Counted from the first letter of the stretch, positions 28,412-39,617 are shown. The stretch is 64,000 bases of DNA from Mycobacterium sp. NS-7484 (GCF_001953975.1 NZ_MBEJ01000028.1:1-64000), one strand, 5' to 3'. Translations and numbers: made by a program. The notes: a model not told the origin generated them from the sequence alone.

Positions 28412-30280
28412 ATGACCGACATGACGGACGAACTGCTTGGCGAGTTCGAGGATTGGCTCACCGAGAGTGGCAACCGCAACGTGTCCACTGCCATACGGCA
28501 TACACAGGCATTCCTGGAGTGGCGAGCGCCCGCGCCGTTGACGAGCCTCGACGAGGGCACCGTCCGCACGTTTCTGTTGGAATGGTGCCCCCGCCACCTG
28601 AGCTTGCCCGCCGACGACTCGTGGGAGGTATGCGACGCTCTCGTCGAATTCATCCTGTTCCTCGGCCACACCCACAAGCTCCGTGGTGGTCCCGACGCGG
28701 GACGCCGGCTGGCGCGGGACACCAATGGCATGGCCGACGCCATGCGCGCGAAGATGGCCGATCCCAGCAATTACGGGATGGCCAAAGCGCTGTTCGTCGG
28801 GATCGAAGGCGCCGAATCCATGACAGAGCAGGAACTGCTGGCAGCCATGCAGCAGCGCATCGACGAACACAATGCCCTGCCCCTCGATGAGCGCCGAGCC
28901 CGCACCGACCACCTGATAGAACAACCGGCACCGGTCGACCTGCCGTTTGTCTATATTCCGCCCACCGAGGCCGACGTAGTGTCCGTGGCGTCGGCTGCGG
29001 CGTTACCGGCCAAGGTCCAAGCCCTTTGTGACTATCTCGGCGACACGGGCAAGGCGCTGACCCCCAAGGGAAACCTGAAGCTTGCCGATGGACGCGCACT
29101 GGTCGAGCTCCTCGACACCGGAGACCAAATCGACCCAAAAATCGGCGACAAGACCTTCAAGACAAAGTCGACGGAAACTCTGCGGCACCTGGCCTACCTG
29201 CTCGCGCTCGCCGAGGAAGCCGGCGCAACGCGCCATGTGAAGAATCGACTTGTCCCCGTCCAAGCGTGGTCCCGAAAGTCACCGGTTGCCAAGGCCACCA
29301 CGCTTTTCCAGATTGTGCTTGAGGCCGGTGTGCTGTCGTCAACGCGTCGGGGAATCTCATTCTACGGTCGACTGCACCAGCTGCTCGATGAAGGCGTGGT
29401 GCACTGGCTCGCCGGTCTGATCCCCGCGAGCTCGCACGCGCACTTCGACGACATCGTCGACCTCAACGCGCGGGTGGTGCTCAGCGAGTTCGATGCCGAG
29501 GAGATCAACTACTACATTTCAAGCGACCACCTCGCCGACGACCTCAGCGACATCCTGGCGATGCTGGACATGACTGGCGCGGTGGAGTGGACCGAAAGAA
29601 CCGAATCGGTGAACCCCTACGGACACCGGGTCTGGTCTGACGGCATAGTCTCTGTGACTGCATTCGGCCGCCAGATTCTGCCGGATTATCTGGCCGCCGC
29701 CGGTCTCCGGCTCCGAAGGGCCGACGATCTGACCGAAATGACCTTGCCCGAGCTTCTTGAAGCCTTGAATTCGATCCCCTCAGAACAACATTCAGATGTG
29801 CTGGCCGCGTGGAAGCCGTCAGTGCCGCCATCCGAACGTGCGGCACTGGTAGCGGCGATGGCCGCGGAAGCCGAGGATGCAACGTCTCGGCTCGTCGGAT
29901 TGCGCCTGCTGGGGATGTTCGACGTCGAAGTGGGCGAGCCTTACATGCGGCAGTTACTCGACACACCGGCGGCCGGACACGCCGCCATCTGGCTACTCGA
30001 CCACGGCCTCGCCACCGGTGATGCAGTCGGTAGCTTCATCACCCCGACGATCATGGTCGACATCATGTCTCAGCTTGTCGATCACCCTGACCTGCTCTGT
30101 GAACAATTCATGCAGGGCCACGACCCCCTTCGAATGCTGGAGTCCTTTTGGCGTCATCCCGCACCCGAGACCGCACAGGTACTCGATGTCCTGGGACGAC
30201 ACCTGCCCGACCGGTCACTGGCCAAACAAGCCCGCAAAGCGGCCATCAAACACCGGAGTTGGATGGCCAACCCGCACTGA
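28412..30280 (+). CDS. Large conserved-looking protein of unknown function
   Basis: 622 residues, cytoplasmic, no signal or membrane segments. The N-terminal 90 residues are helical and acidic (ELLGEFEDWLTESGNRNVSTA). A middle motif, TPKGNLKLADGRALVELLDTGD, resembles a segment I have seen in uncharacterised actinobacterial proteins. The C-terminal 200 residues look like helical repeats (RLVGLRLLGMFDVEVGEPYM, AAIWLLDHGLA). No catalytic signature was recognised. Starts at 28412 and 28421 are both possible, with no clear Shine-Dalgarno sequence. Immediately upstream is the helicase relic, so the pair may have arrived, or been functional, together. It is absent from the matching M. tuberculosis region. 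Confidence 0.75.
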   Translation: MTDMTDELLGEFEDWLTESGNRNVSTAIRHTQAFLEWRAPAPLTSLDEGTVRTFLLEWCPRHLSLPADDSWEVCDALVEFILFLGHTHKLRGGPDAGRRLARDTNGMADAMRAKMADPSNYGMAKALFVGIEGAESMTEQELLAAMQQRIDEHNALPLDERRARTDHLIEQPAPVDLPFVYIPPTEADVVSVASAAALPAKVQALCDYLGDTGKALTPKGNLKLADGRALVELLDTGDQIDPKIGDKTFKTKSTETLRHLAYLLALAEEAGATRHVKNRLVPVQAWSRKSPVAKATTLFQIVLEAGVLSSTRRGISFYGRLHQLLDEGVVHWLAGLIPASSHAHFDDIVDLNARVVLSEFDAEEINYYISSDHLADDLSDILAMLDMTGAVEWTERTESVNPYGHRVWSDGIVSVTAFGRQILPDYLAAAGLRLRRADDLTEMTLPELLEALNSIPSEQHSDVLAAWKPSVPPSERAALVAAMAAEAEDATSRLVGLRLLGMFDVEVGEPYMRQLLDTPAAGHAAIWLLDHGLATGDAVGSFITPTIMVDIMSQLVDHPDLLCEQFMQGHDPLRMLESFWRHPAPETAQVLDVLGRHLPDRSLAKQARKAAIKHRSWMANPH

Positions 30281-30320
30281 GACTGCAGCCAGGGCACAAA
30301 AGTGTGAGTAGCCCACGCCC

Positions 30321-30905
30321 TCAGGGCAGAGTCGATGCCGCAGACCGTGGCCGCAACATCAATGCCGCCACCAGAAAGCACAGTGCACCAACGAATGTGC
30401 CGAAGTTGGCCAGCCTTTCGTCGACGGTCACCCCGGTCTTGCGAACAAATGCCGCAAGGGCCGAAATCCCGAACGCCACACACCCGGCCAGGTTGACCCA
30501 GCTCGCTTGCCAGTCAACCGATTTCGGTGACCACAGGCCGACGGCTGCCACCGCCAGCACCCCACTGATCAGAAACGCCAAGGACCCGGTGGCGTCGGGT
30601 ACCCACACGAACCGGCGCTCGGCCAGAACGGCGTGCGCCCACACCGACGCCCCGGTACTCACGTTGAACAGCAGGGTGCCGGCGAATTGAGTGGCGGCCG
30701 ACCACCATCCGGCCCCGCGGTCAGCCAACACCAGCTGCATCCACGCCGCCGTCGTGAAGAACCAGGAGCCGAGGAAGCACAGCACATTTGTCGTACCTGC
30801 GCCGGCCACCATCGGGAACCCGGGCATGGTGGCGACCGCGAAGAACGCCGACCCGATCGCGAACAGCCAGCACTGACGGGTCAGCGTGGCGAACCGGTCA
30901 ATCAC
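30321..30905 (-). CDS. Small multi-pass membrane protein (YrhK-domain-like)
   Basis: 194 residues with five to six hydrophobic segments, for example FAIGSAFFAVATMPGF, LCFLGSWFFTTAAWMQLVL, GSLAFLISGVLAVAAVGLW, NLAGCVAFGISALAAFV and FGTFVGALCFLVAALML. The W/F-rich FLGSWFFTTAA region resembles YrhK-type domains. GTG start preceded by GAGG. It converges with the orphan gene (40 bp apart), and leuB ends 62 bp further on the same side. Function unknown. Confidence 0.7.
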   Translation of the reverse strand: MIDRFATLTRQCWLFAIGSAFFAVATMPGFPMVAGAGTTNVLCFLGSWFFTTAAWMQLVLADRGAGWWSAATQFAGTLLFNVSTGASVWAHAVLAERRFVWVPDATGSLAFLISGVLAVAAVGLWSPKSVDWQASWVNLAGCVAFGISALAAFVRKTGVTVDERLANFGTFVGALCFLVAALMLRPRSAASTLP

Positions 30906-30967
30906 GGCGAACCTCGCTGGGCACTCGGCTGGTAGGCGATCGAGTCGGCGCGCAGACTCACAAAGAA

Positions 30968-31978
30968 CTACAGCAGCGACAGGATCCGCTCGCCGACCTG
31001 CGAGGTGGACAGTTTGGCGTCCCCACGGGTCGCGAGGTGCTCGGACACCGCCTTGTCGACCCGGGCCGCCGCATCGGTCTCACCGATGTGGCCGAGCAGC
31101 AGCGCCACGCTCATCACGGCGGCGGTCGGATCGGCGATCCCCTGCCCCGCGATGTCGGGTGCACTGCCGTGGACGGGTTCGAACATCGACGGATTGGTCC
31201 GGGTGGCGTCGATATTGCCGCTGGCCGCCAGCCCGATGCCGCCGCACACCGCGGCCGACAGATCGGTGATGATGTCGCCGAACAGGTTGTCGGTGACGAT
31301 CACATCGAACCGGCCGGGATCGGTGACCATGTGGATGGTCGCGGCGTCGATGTGCTGATAGGCCACCTCGACGTCGGGATACTCCGCGCCCACCTCGGCC
31401 ACAACACGCGACCACAGCGAGCCGGCGAAGGTCAGCACGTTGGTCTTGTGCACCAGGGTCAGATGCTTGCGGCGGGACTGCGCGCGAGCGAACGCATCCC
31501 GCACCACCCGCTCGACACCGAACGCGGTGTTGACGCTGACCTCGGTGGCCACCTCGTGCGGCGTGCCGACACGCAGCGCGCCACCATTGCCGGTGTAGGG
31601 ACCCTCGGTACCTTCACGCACCACGACGAAGTCGATGTCGGTGACACCCGAGAGTGGGCTGCTGACACCGGGATACAGCCGACCCGGCCGCAGGTTCACA
31701 TGGTGATCGAGGGCGAACCGCAGCTTGAGGAGCAGGCCACGCTCGAGGACACCACTGGGCACCGACGGGTCACCGATGGCGCCGAGCAGGATCGCGTCGT
31801 ACCCGCGCAGTTCCTCGATGGTCTCGGTGGTGAGCAGTTCGCCGGTCGCGTGGTAGCGCCGCGCGCCCAGGTCGTATTCGGTGCGGTCCACGCCGGGCAG
31901 CACCGCATCGAGCACCTTGAGCGCCTCGGCGATGACCTCGGGTCCGATGCCGTCACCGGCGATTACGGCGAGTTTCAT
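30968..31978 (-). CDS. leuB: 3-isopropylmalate dehydrogenase
   Basis: NAD-dependent oxidative decarboxylase of leucine synthesis, 336 residues, orthologue of Rv2995c. Family signatures: [10 protein letters not shown] at the N-terminus, [22 protein letters not shown]-like LVHKTNVL, and [29 protein letters not shown] (metal/substrate site, read in parts). Its ATG overlaps the serA stop in ATGA, so it is translated by coupling from the serA message. leuC and leuD are encoded 9 kb away, so the leucine genes are split. Confidence 0.96.
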   Translation of the reverse strand: MKLAVIAGDGIGPEVIAEALKVLDAVLPGVDRTEYDLGARRYHATGELLTTETIEELRGYDAILLGAIGDPSVPSGVLERGLLLKLRFALDHHVNLRPGRLYPGVSSPLSGVTDIDFVVVREGTEGPYTGNGGALRVGTPHEVATEVSVNTAFGVERVVRDAFARAQSRRKHLTLVHKTNVLTFAGSLWSRVVAEVGAEYPDVEVAYQHIDAATIHMVTDPGRFDVIVTDNLFGDIITDLSAAVCGGIGLAASGNIDATRTNPSMFEPVHGSAPDIAGQGIADPTAAVMSVALLLGHIGETDAAARVDKAVSEHLATRGDAKLSTSQVGERILSLL

Positions 31979-33561
31979 GACAGGTCAACCACTTCCAGCG
32001 TCGTGGCGTCGACCGCGGCGGCGAGCGCGGAACGCACATCCTCGGGCACATCGGTATCCAGGCGCAGCATCACGATGGCGCTGTCACCCTCGACGTCCTG
32101 ACTCAACTGTGCGGCCAGGATGTTGACGTTCGCCCCACCCAGCAGGGTGCCGATCTTGCCGAGGGCGCCCGGCTGATCGTTGTAGTGGACGATGAGGTTG
32201 TACCCCTCGGCGCGCAAATCGAAGTTGCGACCGTTGATCTGGACGATCTTCTCCACCAGCTGCGGCCCGGACAGCGTGCCGGCCACGTTGATCGCCGAAC
32301 CGTCGGCGTGCACCACGCGCACGTCGACCACGCTGCGGTGGTTGGGGCTCTCGGTCGCGGTGCTGATCTCGGCGGTCACGCCACGCTCGGCGGCCAACGT
32401 CGGAGCGTTGACGAACGTCACCTGCTCGTCGACCACGGCCGAGAACAACCCGCGCAGTGCCGACAGCTTCAGGATCTCCACGTCCTCGGAGGCCAGCTCG
32501 CCACGCGCCTGCACGCTCAGCGACACCGGAGCGGCATCCGACAGCGCACCGGCCAGCAGGCCGAGCTTGCGCACCAGGTCCAGCCAGGGCGCCACCTCTT
32601 CACCGACGGCTCCGCCGCCGACGTTGACGGCGTCCGGCACGAACTCGCCGGCCAGAGCCAGCTTCACGCTCGCGGCCACGTCGGTGCCGGCCCGATCCTG
32701 CGCCTCGGCGGTCGACGCGCCCAGATGCGGGGTGACGACGACCTGGGGCAGCTCGAACAGCGGGCTGTCGGTGCACGGTTCGGTGGCGAACACGTCAAGG
32801 CCGGCGGCGCGCACATGGCCACTGGTGATCGCGTCGGCCAGCGCCTGTTCATCGATCAGGCCACCGCGGGCAGCGTTGACGATGACAACGCCCGGCTTGG
32901 TCTTGGCCAGGTTCTCCTTGCCGAGCAGACCGGCCGTCTCCTTGGTCTTGGGCAGGTGCACCGAAATGAAGTCGGCGCGGCCGAGCAGCTCGTCCAGCGG
33001 CAGCAGTTCGATGCCCAGCTGGGCCGCGCGGGCCTGGGACACGTAGGGGTCGTACGCCACGATGTGGGCGCCGAAGGCAGCGAGACGCTGGGCGACCAGC
33101 TGGCCGATGCGACCGAGGCCGACGACGCCGACGGTCTTGTCGAAGATCTCGACGCCGGAGAACGACGACCGCTTCCAGGTGTGCTCACGCAGGGTGGCAT
33201 CGGCGGCCGGGATCTGGCGGGCCGCAGACAGCAGCAGCGCCAGCGCGTGCTCGGCGGCGCTGTGAATGTTCGAGGTCGGCGCGTTGACGACGAGTACGCC
33301 GCGGGCGGTCGCAGCGTCGACGTCGACGTTGTCCAGGCCGACGCCGGCGCGGGCGACGATCTTGAGTTTGGGGGCCGCGGCGATGACCTCGGCGTCCACC
33401 GTCGTCGCGGAACGCACCAGCAGCGCGTCGGCGTCCGGTACCGCAGCGAGCAGCTTTTCGCGGTCCGGGCCGTCGACCCACCTGACCTCTACCTGGTCAC
33501 CGAGGGCGGCAACGGTCGATTCCGCGAGCTTGTCGGCAATCAAAACAACGGGAAGACTCAC
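31975..33561 (-). CDS. serA: D-3-phosphoglycerate dehydrogenase
   Basis: First committed enzyme of serine synthesis, 528 residues, the long form as in Rv2996c. N-terminal catalytic and Rossmann domain ([14 protein letters not shown]; the Arg/Glu/His triad lies within [11 protein letters not shown] and [11 protein letters not shown]), then the intervening domain, then a C-terminal ACT domain ([26 protein letters not shown]) that binds serine for feedback control. GTG start 6 nt after TAGGCT with no Shine-Dalgarno sequence, so leaderless. Coupled to leuB downstream. Confidence 0.96.
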   Translation of the reverse strand: MSLPVVLIADKLAESTVAALGDQVEVRWVDGPDREKLLAAVPDADALLVRSATTVDAEVIAAAPKLKIVARAGVGLDNVDVDAATARGVLVVNAPTSNIHSAAEHALALLLSAARQIPAADATLREHTWKRSSFSGVEIFDKTVGVVGLGRIGQLVAQRLAAFGAHIVAYDPYVSQARAAQLGIELLPLDELLGRADFISVHLPKTKETAGLLGKENLAKTKPGVVIVNAARGGLIDEQALADAITSGHVRAAGLDVFATEPCTDSPLFELPQVVVTPHLGASTAEAQDRAGTDVAASVKLALAGEFVPDAVNVGGGAVGEEVAPWLDLVRKLGLLAGALSDAAPVSLSVQARGELASEDVEILKLSALRGLFSAVVDEQVTFVNAPTLAAERGVTAEISTATESPNHRSVVDVRVVHADGSAINVAGTLSGPQLVEKIVQINGRNFDLRAEGYNLIVHYNDQPGALGKIGTLLGGANVNILAAQLSQDVEGDSAIVMLRLDTDVPEDVRSALAAAVDATTLEVVDLS

Positions 33562-33567
33562 GCGGAC

Positions 33568-33577
33568 AGCCTAGTGT
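33568..33577. promoter_or_regulatory. Overlapping divergent -10 boxes between serA and the FAD oxidoreductase
   Basis: AGCCTAGTGT reads TAGGCT on the minus strand (33568-33573, 6 nt before the serA GTG) and TAGTGT on the plus strand (33572-33577). The two boxes share the central TA, so one melted region could serve both directions. Confidence 0.5.
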
Positions 33578-33621
33578 GTGGGCCCTACCACAGCCGAACC
33601 GCGTGCGGTGTACTGGTGGGC

Positions 33622-35052
33622 GTGGACGTCACAATCGTCGGCAGCGGGCCCAACGGTCTGTCCGCCGCTGTCATCTGCGCCAGGGCCGGACTTGCCGTGC
33701 GTGTGATCGAAGCCCAGTCGACCGCCGGTGGCGGCGCCCGTACATTGCCCGACCCGGAGTTCGCCGGGGTCAGCCATGACATCTGTTCTGCGGTGCATCC
33801 GTTGGCGTTGGCGTCCCCGTTTTTCGCCGCCTACGACCTGACCGCCCGCGGTGTGAAGCTGGCCGTGCCCGAGATCGCCTATGCCAACCCGTTGCCGGAC
33901 CGACCGGCGGCCATCGGGTACCGCGATATCGAGCGGACCTGTGCGGAACTGGAGTTCGGCGACTCATGGCGACGGCTGTTGGGGCCGTTGGCCGCCGATT
34001 GCGATGGCGTCGTCGGGCTCATCCTCGGGGACAAACGGTCGATACCCCCATCGCTGGGTGCGGCGGCACGCGTCGCGCCACGGCTCCTGGCCCAAGGCAC
34101 ACCGTTGTGGCGCTCCCTGGCGGGCGACGACGCCCGTGCGTTGTTCAGCGGCGTTGCCGCCCATACGATTTCCACGATGCCGTCGTTGGTCTCGGGCGGG
34201 GCCGGGTTGATGCTGGCGACGTTGGGACATGCCGTGGGGTGGCCGATTCCGATCGGCGGCTCCCAGGCGATCCCAGATGCGCTGATCGCCGATCTTCTCG
34301 CCCACGGCGGCGAACTGATACTCGGACAGGAAGTCACCGAGCCGCCCGCCGGCGTCGTGCTCTACGACACCGCACCCACCGCCCTGTTGTCGATCTATGG
34401 CAAGTCTCTGCCCGCCCGCTACGCGCGAGCCTTGAGCCGATACACCTATGGCCCCGGCGTGGCGAAGGTCGACTTTGTGTTGAGCGACGAAATCCCTTGG
34501 CGGGATGCACGTCTGGCTCAGGCACCGACGCTGCATCTCGGTGGTGGACGCGCCCAGATGGCCTTGGCCGAGCGCGAGATCGCCGCGGGACGCCACGCTG
34601 AGTGGCCCATGGTCTTGGCGGCGCTCCCCCACCTTGCCGACCCGTCGCGCATCGACGAGGCCGGGCGGCGGCCGCTGTGGGCCTACGTTCACGTGCCCAA
34701 CAACTCCACGTCGGACATGGCCGAGACCGTCACCGAGATCTTCGAGCGAATTGCCCCGGGTTTCCGTGACATCGTCGTCGCGGTGCGCAGCGTGCCCGCG
34801 TCCCGGATGGACGAGCACAACGCAAATCTGGTCGGCGGTGACATCGGCGTCGGCGGCAACAACATGGCCAGCGCACTGTTGGGACCCACTCCCCGCCTCG
34901 ACCCGTGGACCACGCCGATACCGCGGGCCTACCTGTGCTCGTCGGCCACCCCACCGGGAGGCGGGGTGCACGGGATGGCCGGGTTCTACGCCGCCCGCAC
35001 CATGCTCAAACGCGAGTTCGGGATCCGTGATCTACCTAAGCTGGCACCATGA
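33622..35052 (+). CDS. FAD-dependent phytoene-desaturase-like oxidoreductase
   Basis: 476-residue flavoprotein, orthologue of Rv2997. The N-terminal dinucleotide fold is VTIVGSGPNGLSAAVICARAG, followed by the acidic residue in VIEAQ and GGGARTLP. The C-terminal FAD motif lies in PPGGGVHGMAGFYAA. It groups with CrtI-like and retinol-saturase-like oxidoreductases; the substrate is unknown and no other carotenoid genes are visible. GTG 33622 is the first start that keeps the beta-strand intact; upstream codons overlap the promoter region. The wrbA-like gene overlaps its stop in ATGA, so the two flavoproteins are co-translated. Confidence 0.85.
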   Translation: MDVTIVGSGPNGLSAAVICARAGLAVRVIEAQSTAGGGARTLPDPEFAGVSHDICSAVHPLALASPFFAAYDLTARGVKLAVPEIAYANPLPDRPAAIGYRDIERTCAELEFGDSWRRLLGPLAADCDGVVGLILGDKRSIPPSLGAAARVAPRLLAQGTPLWRSLAGDDARALFSGVAAHTISTMPSLVSGGAGLMLATLGHAVGWPIPIGGSQAIPDALIADLLAHGGELILGQEVTEPPAGVVLYDTAPTALLSIYGKSLPARYARALSRYTYGPGVAKVDFVLSDEIPWRDARLAQAPTLHLGGGRAQMALAEREIAAGRHAEWPMVLAALPHLADPSRIDEAGRRPLWAYVHVPNNSTSDMAETVTEIFERIAPGFRDIVVAVRSVPASRMDEHNANLVGGDIGVGGNNMASALLGPTPRLDPWTTPIPRAYLCSSATPPGGGVHGMAGFYAARTMLKREFGIRDLPKLAP

Positions 35053-35660
35053 CCAACTCTGCCCCCAAGGTCGCCGTCATCTACTACTCCGCCACCGGCC
35101 ACGGCACCACCATGGCCAGGCGGGTAACCGCCGCCGCGGAATCGGCCGGAGCCGAGGTGCGGCTGCGCCACATCGCCGAAACCCAGGATCCGGAGTCCTT
35201 CGCCCACAACCCGGCTTGGACCGCCAATTATCAAGCGACCAAAGACCTTCCGACCGCCACCGGCGAGGACATCGTGTGGGCCGACGCGGTCATCTTCGGC
35301 TCCCCCACCCGTTTCGGGTCTCCGACCGCCCAGTTCCGCGCGTTCATGGATTCACTGGGCGGTCTGTGGGCAGAGGGCAAGCTGGCCGACAAGGTCTATG
35401 CGGGGTTCACCTCGGCGCAGACCACCCACGGCGGTCAGGAGGCGACGCTGCTGAACCTGTATGTGTCGCTGATGCACTTCGGCGGGATCATCGTGCCGCC
35501 CGGCTACACCGATCAGGTGAAATTCGCCGACGGCAATCCCTACGGCGTGAGCCTGACCGCCAACCGCGAGAACATCGAGCACCTCGACGACACGACGAAC
35601 GACGCGTTGGATCACCTGGCCCGGCGCGTGGTCAGTGTGGCGACGCGGTTGAACGCATAG
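35049..35660 (+). CDS. WrbA-like NAD(P)H:quinone oxidoreductase (flavodoxin fold)
   Basis: 203-residue FMN protein. The phosphate-binding loop is YYSATGHGTTMAR, followed by WADAVIFGSPTRFG and FTSAQTTHGGQEATLL, typical of the WrbA/type IV quinone reductase family. These reduce quinones by two electrons and limit redox cycling. The ATG overlaps the stop of the upstream FAD oxidoreductase by 4 bp, suggesting the two work on the same redox substrate or stress; that link is inference. Confidence 0.88.
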   Translation: MTNSAPKVAVIYYSATGHGTTMARRVTAAAESAGAEVRLRHIAETQDPESFAHNPAWTANYQATKDLPTATGEDIVWADAVIFGSPTRFGSPTAQFRAFMDSLGGLWAEGKLADKVYAGFTSAQTTHGGQEATLLNLYVSLMHFGGIIVPPGYTDQVKFADGNPYGVSLTANRENIEHLDDTTNDALDHLARRVVSVATRLNA

Positions 35661-35684
35661 CTGGCCGATGTGACGCACGCCACG

Positions 35685-35690
35685 TAAAAT
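35685..35690 (+). promoter_or_regulatory. -10 box of the glycine-rich exported protein gene
   Basis: TAAAAT, with a likely transcription start near 35697. This leaves a 5' leader of about 33 nt containing AGGGGG ahead of ATG 35730. No clear -35 is visible. Confidence 0.5.
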
Positions 35691-35729
35691 GGGGGCTTGA
35701 CCATTCGGGCCAGGCTCAGGGGGCTGACG

Positions 35730-36095
35730 ATGAGGCACCGAAAGACGACGCAACTGAAGATGCTGTTCGGTGGAATCGCTGCGGCGGGGGCGCTCGCATT
35801 CACCGGGCTGTCGCTACCGGCCCAGGCATTCGCTGCCCCGGGTGATCCCGGTGGTGGTGCCTACGCGAACGGTGGCGGCGGCGGGGCATTTTCACGCGGC
35901 GACGCCGGTGGCGGTTATGCCACGGGCAGCGCCGGTGGGGCGTTCTCACGCGAAGGCGCGGCCGGTGGCGGCTACGCGCGCGGCATCGCTGGTGGCGGGT
36001 ACTTGACCGGGGACGCGGGCGGCGCCTGGTTCAGAGAAGCGTGTGCGGCCGCCCAGAACGGTCAGGGCCAGGCGCCCATCGGCTGCGCGACCTGA
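35730..36095 (+). CDS. Small exported glycine-rich repeat protein
   Basis: 121 residues. A basic start (MRHRKTTQLK) and hydrophobic core (GGIAAAGALAFTGLSLPA) form a signal peptide, probably cleaved after QAFA. The mature part is 8 to 9-residue glycine-rich repeats with an alternating aromatic residue: GGGAYANG, GGGAFSRGDA, GGGYATGSA, GGAFSREGAA, GGGYARGIA, GGGYLTGDA. The end has two cysteines (EACAAAQ and IGCAT). AGGGGG lies before the ATG; a TTG further upstream is less likely. Function unknown; the architecture suggests a structural or adhesive wall-associated peptide. Confidence 0.75.
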   Translation: MRHRKTTQLKMLFGGIAAAGALAFTGLSLPAQAFAAPGDPGGGAYANGGGGGAFSRGDAGGGYATGSAGGAFSREGAAGGGYARGIAGGGYLTGDAGGAWFREACAAAQNGQGQAPIGCAT

Positions 36096-36110
36096 CCTGA
36101 AACGCCGAAA

Positions 36111-36157
36111 GGCCAGTTATCGCACGCTTTTTCGAAGCTTGCGTGCAATAACTGGCC
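36111..36157. terminator. Bidirectional terminator between the glycine-rich gene and ilvC
   Basis: A 17-bp stem (GGCCAGTTATCGCACGC with GCGTGCAATAACTGGCC, one mismatch) with a 13-nt loop beginning TTTTT. It lies 15 bp after each converging stop. Confidence 0.8.
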
Positions 36158-36172
36158 AGTCGTCGTCAGAAA

Positions 36173-37216
<1,044 letters not shown>

Positions 37217-37239
37217 TCAGCGCTATGCGGCGAATAACG

Positions 37240-37755
37240 CTACTTGACGGCACTGATGCCACGCGGACCGCGGGACACCGAGACCATGCCCGACTGTGCG
37301 ATCTCGCGGATACCGTACGGCTCCAGGACCCGCAACAGGGCCTCGAGTTTCTCCGGCGTACCGGTCGCCTCGACCGTGAGGGACTCGGTCGAAACGTCGA
37401 CGACCTTGGCGCGGAACAGGTTCACCGCTTCGATGACCTGTCCCCGGTTGCTCGCGTCGGCGCGCACCTTGATCAGGGCGAGCTCACGGGAGACGGAGTT
37501 GTCCTCCTCCTGCTCGACGATCTTGATCACGTTGATCAGCTTGTTGAGCTGCTTGGTGATCTGCTCGAGCGGTGATTCCTCGACGCTGACCACGATCGTC
37601 ATGCGTGACATGTGCTTGTGCTCGGTGGCACCGACCGCCAGCGACTGGATGTTGTAGCCGCGGCGAGAGAACAGCGAGGCCACCCGGGCCAGCACGCCGG
37701 GTTTGTCCTCGACCAGCACCGACAGGGTGTGGGTGGGGGTGGTGTTACTGCTCAT
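37240..37755 (-). CDS. ilvN: Acetolactate synthase small (regulatory) subunit
   Basis: 171 residues with an N-terminal ACT domain (LSVLVEDKPGVLARVASLFSRRGYNIQSL, read in parts) that binds valine, and a C-terminal activator domain. It raises IlvB activity and confers feedback inhibition. Its ATG shares one base with the ilvB stop (TGATG), so the subunits are produced together. Orthologue of Rv3002c. Confidence 0.96.
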   Translation of the reverse strand: MSSNTTPTHTLSVLVEDKPGVLARVASLFSRRGYNIQSLAVGATEHKHMSRMTIVVSVEESPLEQITKQLNKLINVIKIVEQEEDNSVSRELALIKVRADASNRGQVIEAVNLFRAKVVDVSTESLTVEATGTPEKLEALLRVLEPYGIREIAQSGMVSVSRGPRGISAVK

Positions 37756-39617
37756 CAGGCATGCCCCTCGTTGTCGTCCTCATCGAACAGCGGCCGGATA
37801 TCGCGCGCTGCCATGATCTCGTCGTTGCTGGTACCGGCGGCCACCATCGGCCACACCTGGGCGTCGGCACCGACGATGAAGTCGATGACCACCGGGCGGT
37901 CGTTGATCGCGCGGGCCTGGTTGATGACGTCCTCGACGTCCTCGGCCCGCTCGCAGCGCAGCCCCACACAGCCCAGCGCCTCGGCCAGCTTGACGAAGTC
38001 GGGAATCCGACGGGAGTGCGTGGCCAGATCGGTCTGGCTGTAGCGCTGGTCGTAGAACAAGGTCTGCCACTGCCGCACCATGCCGAGGTTGCCGTTGTTG
38101 ATCAACGCCACCTTGATGGGCGCACCCTCGATGGCGCAGGTGGCCAGCTCCTGATTGGTCATCTGGAAGCAGCCGTCGCCGTCGATGGCCCACACCTCGG
38201 CCTCGGGCCGGGCGAACTTGGCACCCATGGCCGCCGGAACGGCGAAGCCCATGGTGCCCAGGCCACCCGAGTTCAGCCAGGTCTTGGGGTTCTCGTACTT
38301 GACGAACTGTGCGGCCCACATCTGGTGCTGGCCCACCCCGGCCACGTACACCGCGTCCGGGCCGGCGATCTGTCCCAGCTTCTCGATCACATATTCGGGG
38401 CTCAGGCTGCCGTCACTCTGCGGGCCGTAGCTCAACGGGTAGGTCGCCTTGAGACCGGACAGGTACTCCCACCAGCTGTCCAATTTCAATGTGGCACTGG
38501 TGGTGTCGTCACGGCGCAGCACCTCGATGAGGTCGGCGATGACGGCCTTGACGTCACCGACGATCGGCACGTCGGCATGCCGGTTCTTACCGATCTCGGC
38601 GGGGTCGATGTCGGCGTGGATCACCTTGGCTTCGGGCGCGAAGGACGACAGCTGACCCGTCACCCGGTCGTCGAAGCGGGTGCCCAGGGCGATCAGCAGG
38701 TCGCTGCGCTGCAGGGCGCCCACCGCGGCCACGGTGCCGTGCATGCCCGGCATCCCGAGGTTCTGCTGGTGGCTGTCGGGGAACGCGCCGCGGGCCATCA
38801 GCGTGGTGACGACGGGGATGCCGGTCAGCTCGGCCAACTCGAGCAGTTCGGCACTGGCCTCACCGCGGATGACGCCGCCGCCGACGTAGAGCACCGGCTT
38901 GCGTGCCGCGGCGATCAGCTTGGCCGCCTCGCGCACCTGACGGCTGTGCGGTTTGGTGTTCGGCTTGTAGCCGGGCAGGTCCAGCTGCGGCGGCCAGGAG
39001 AACGTGCACTGACCCTGCAGGATGTCCTTCGGGACGTCGACCAGCACGGCGCCCGGGCGGCCCGAACGTGCGATATGGAACGCCTCGGCCATCACCTGCG
39101 CGATGTCGTCACCGTTGCGCACGAGGAAGTTGTGCTTGGTGATCGGCATGGTCATGCCGGTGATGTCGGCTTCCTGGAAGGCGTCGGTGCCGATCAGGCT
39201 GCGGCCCACCTGCCCGGTGATGGCCACCACGGGAATGGAGTCCATCTGGGCGTCGGCCAGCGGGGTGATCAGGTTGGTGGCGCCGGGACCCGAGGTCGCC
39301 ATCATCACGCCGACCTTGCCGGTGGCGTGGGCGTAGCCGCTGGCCGCGTGGCCGGCACCCTGCTCATGACGGACCAACACGTGGCGCAGCTTCTGTGAAT
39401 CGAAAAGCGGATCGTAGACCGGCAGGACCGCGCCGCCGGGGATGCCGAAGACGACGTCCACGCCGAGCTCTTCCAGCGACCGCACGACGGCCTGCGCGCC
39501 GGTGAGTTGCTGGGGCGCAACCCGATTGGGCTGTGCCGAATCTGATCTGGTCTTTGCCGCGCCGTTGGCGGGCGCGCTTGCCGACCGGGTTGTCGGTCGC
39601 GTTGTCGGTGCGCTCAC
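37755..39617 (-). CDS. ilvB: Acetolactate synthase large (catalytic) subunit
   Basis: Thiamine-diphosphate enzyme that makes acetolactate or acetohydroxybutyrate, 620 residues, orthologue of Rv3003c. Catalytic Glu lies in [13 protein letters not shown]...[11 protein letters not shown]; the ThDP/Mg motif is [18 protein letters not shown] through [13 protein letters not shown] variable Pro/Thr/Arg-rich N-terminus of about 35 residues precedes the conserved part. GTG start with AGAGGA upstream. It is preceded by a leader peptide and intrinsic attenuator. Confidence 0.97.
   Translation of the reverse strand: MSAPTTRPTTRSASAPANGAAKTRSDSAQPNRVAPQQLTGAQAVVRSLEELGVDVVFGIPGGAVLPVYDPLFDSQKLRHVLVRHEQGAGHAASGYAHATGKVGVMMATSGPGATNLITPLADAQMDSIPVVAITGQVGRSLIGTDAFQEADITGMTMPITKHNFLVRNGDDIAQVMAEAFHIARSGRPGAVLVDVPKDILQGQCTFSWPPQLDLPGYKPNTKPHSRQVREAAKLIAAARKPVLYVGGGVIRGEASAELLELAELTGIPVVTTLMARGAFPDSHQQNLGMPGMHGTVAAVGALQRSDLLIALGTRFDDRVTGQLSSFAPEAKVIHADIDPAEIGKNRHADVPIVGDVKAVIADLIEVLRRDDTTSATLKLDSWWEYLSGLKATYPLSYGPQSDGSLSPEYVIEKLGQIAGPDAVYVAGVGQHQMWAAQFVKYENPKTWLNSGGLGTMGFAVPAAMGAKFARPEAEVWAIDGDGCFQMTNQELATCAIEGAPIKVALINNGNLGMVRQWQTLFYDQRYSQTDLATHSRRIPDFVKLAEALGCVGLRCERAEDVEDVINQARAINDRPVVIDFIVGADAQVWPMVAAGTSNDEIMAARDIRPLFDEDDNEGHA

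Noticed and set aside
32185..33621. Upstream part of a 955-codon frame ending in the flavoprotein at 35052
   Set aside because: This part is antisense to serA. The real protein begins at the FAD-binding strand near 33622.
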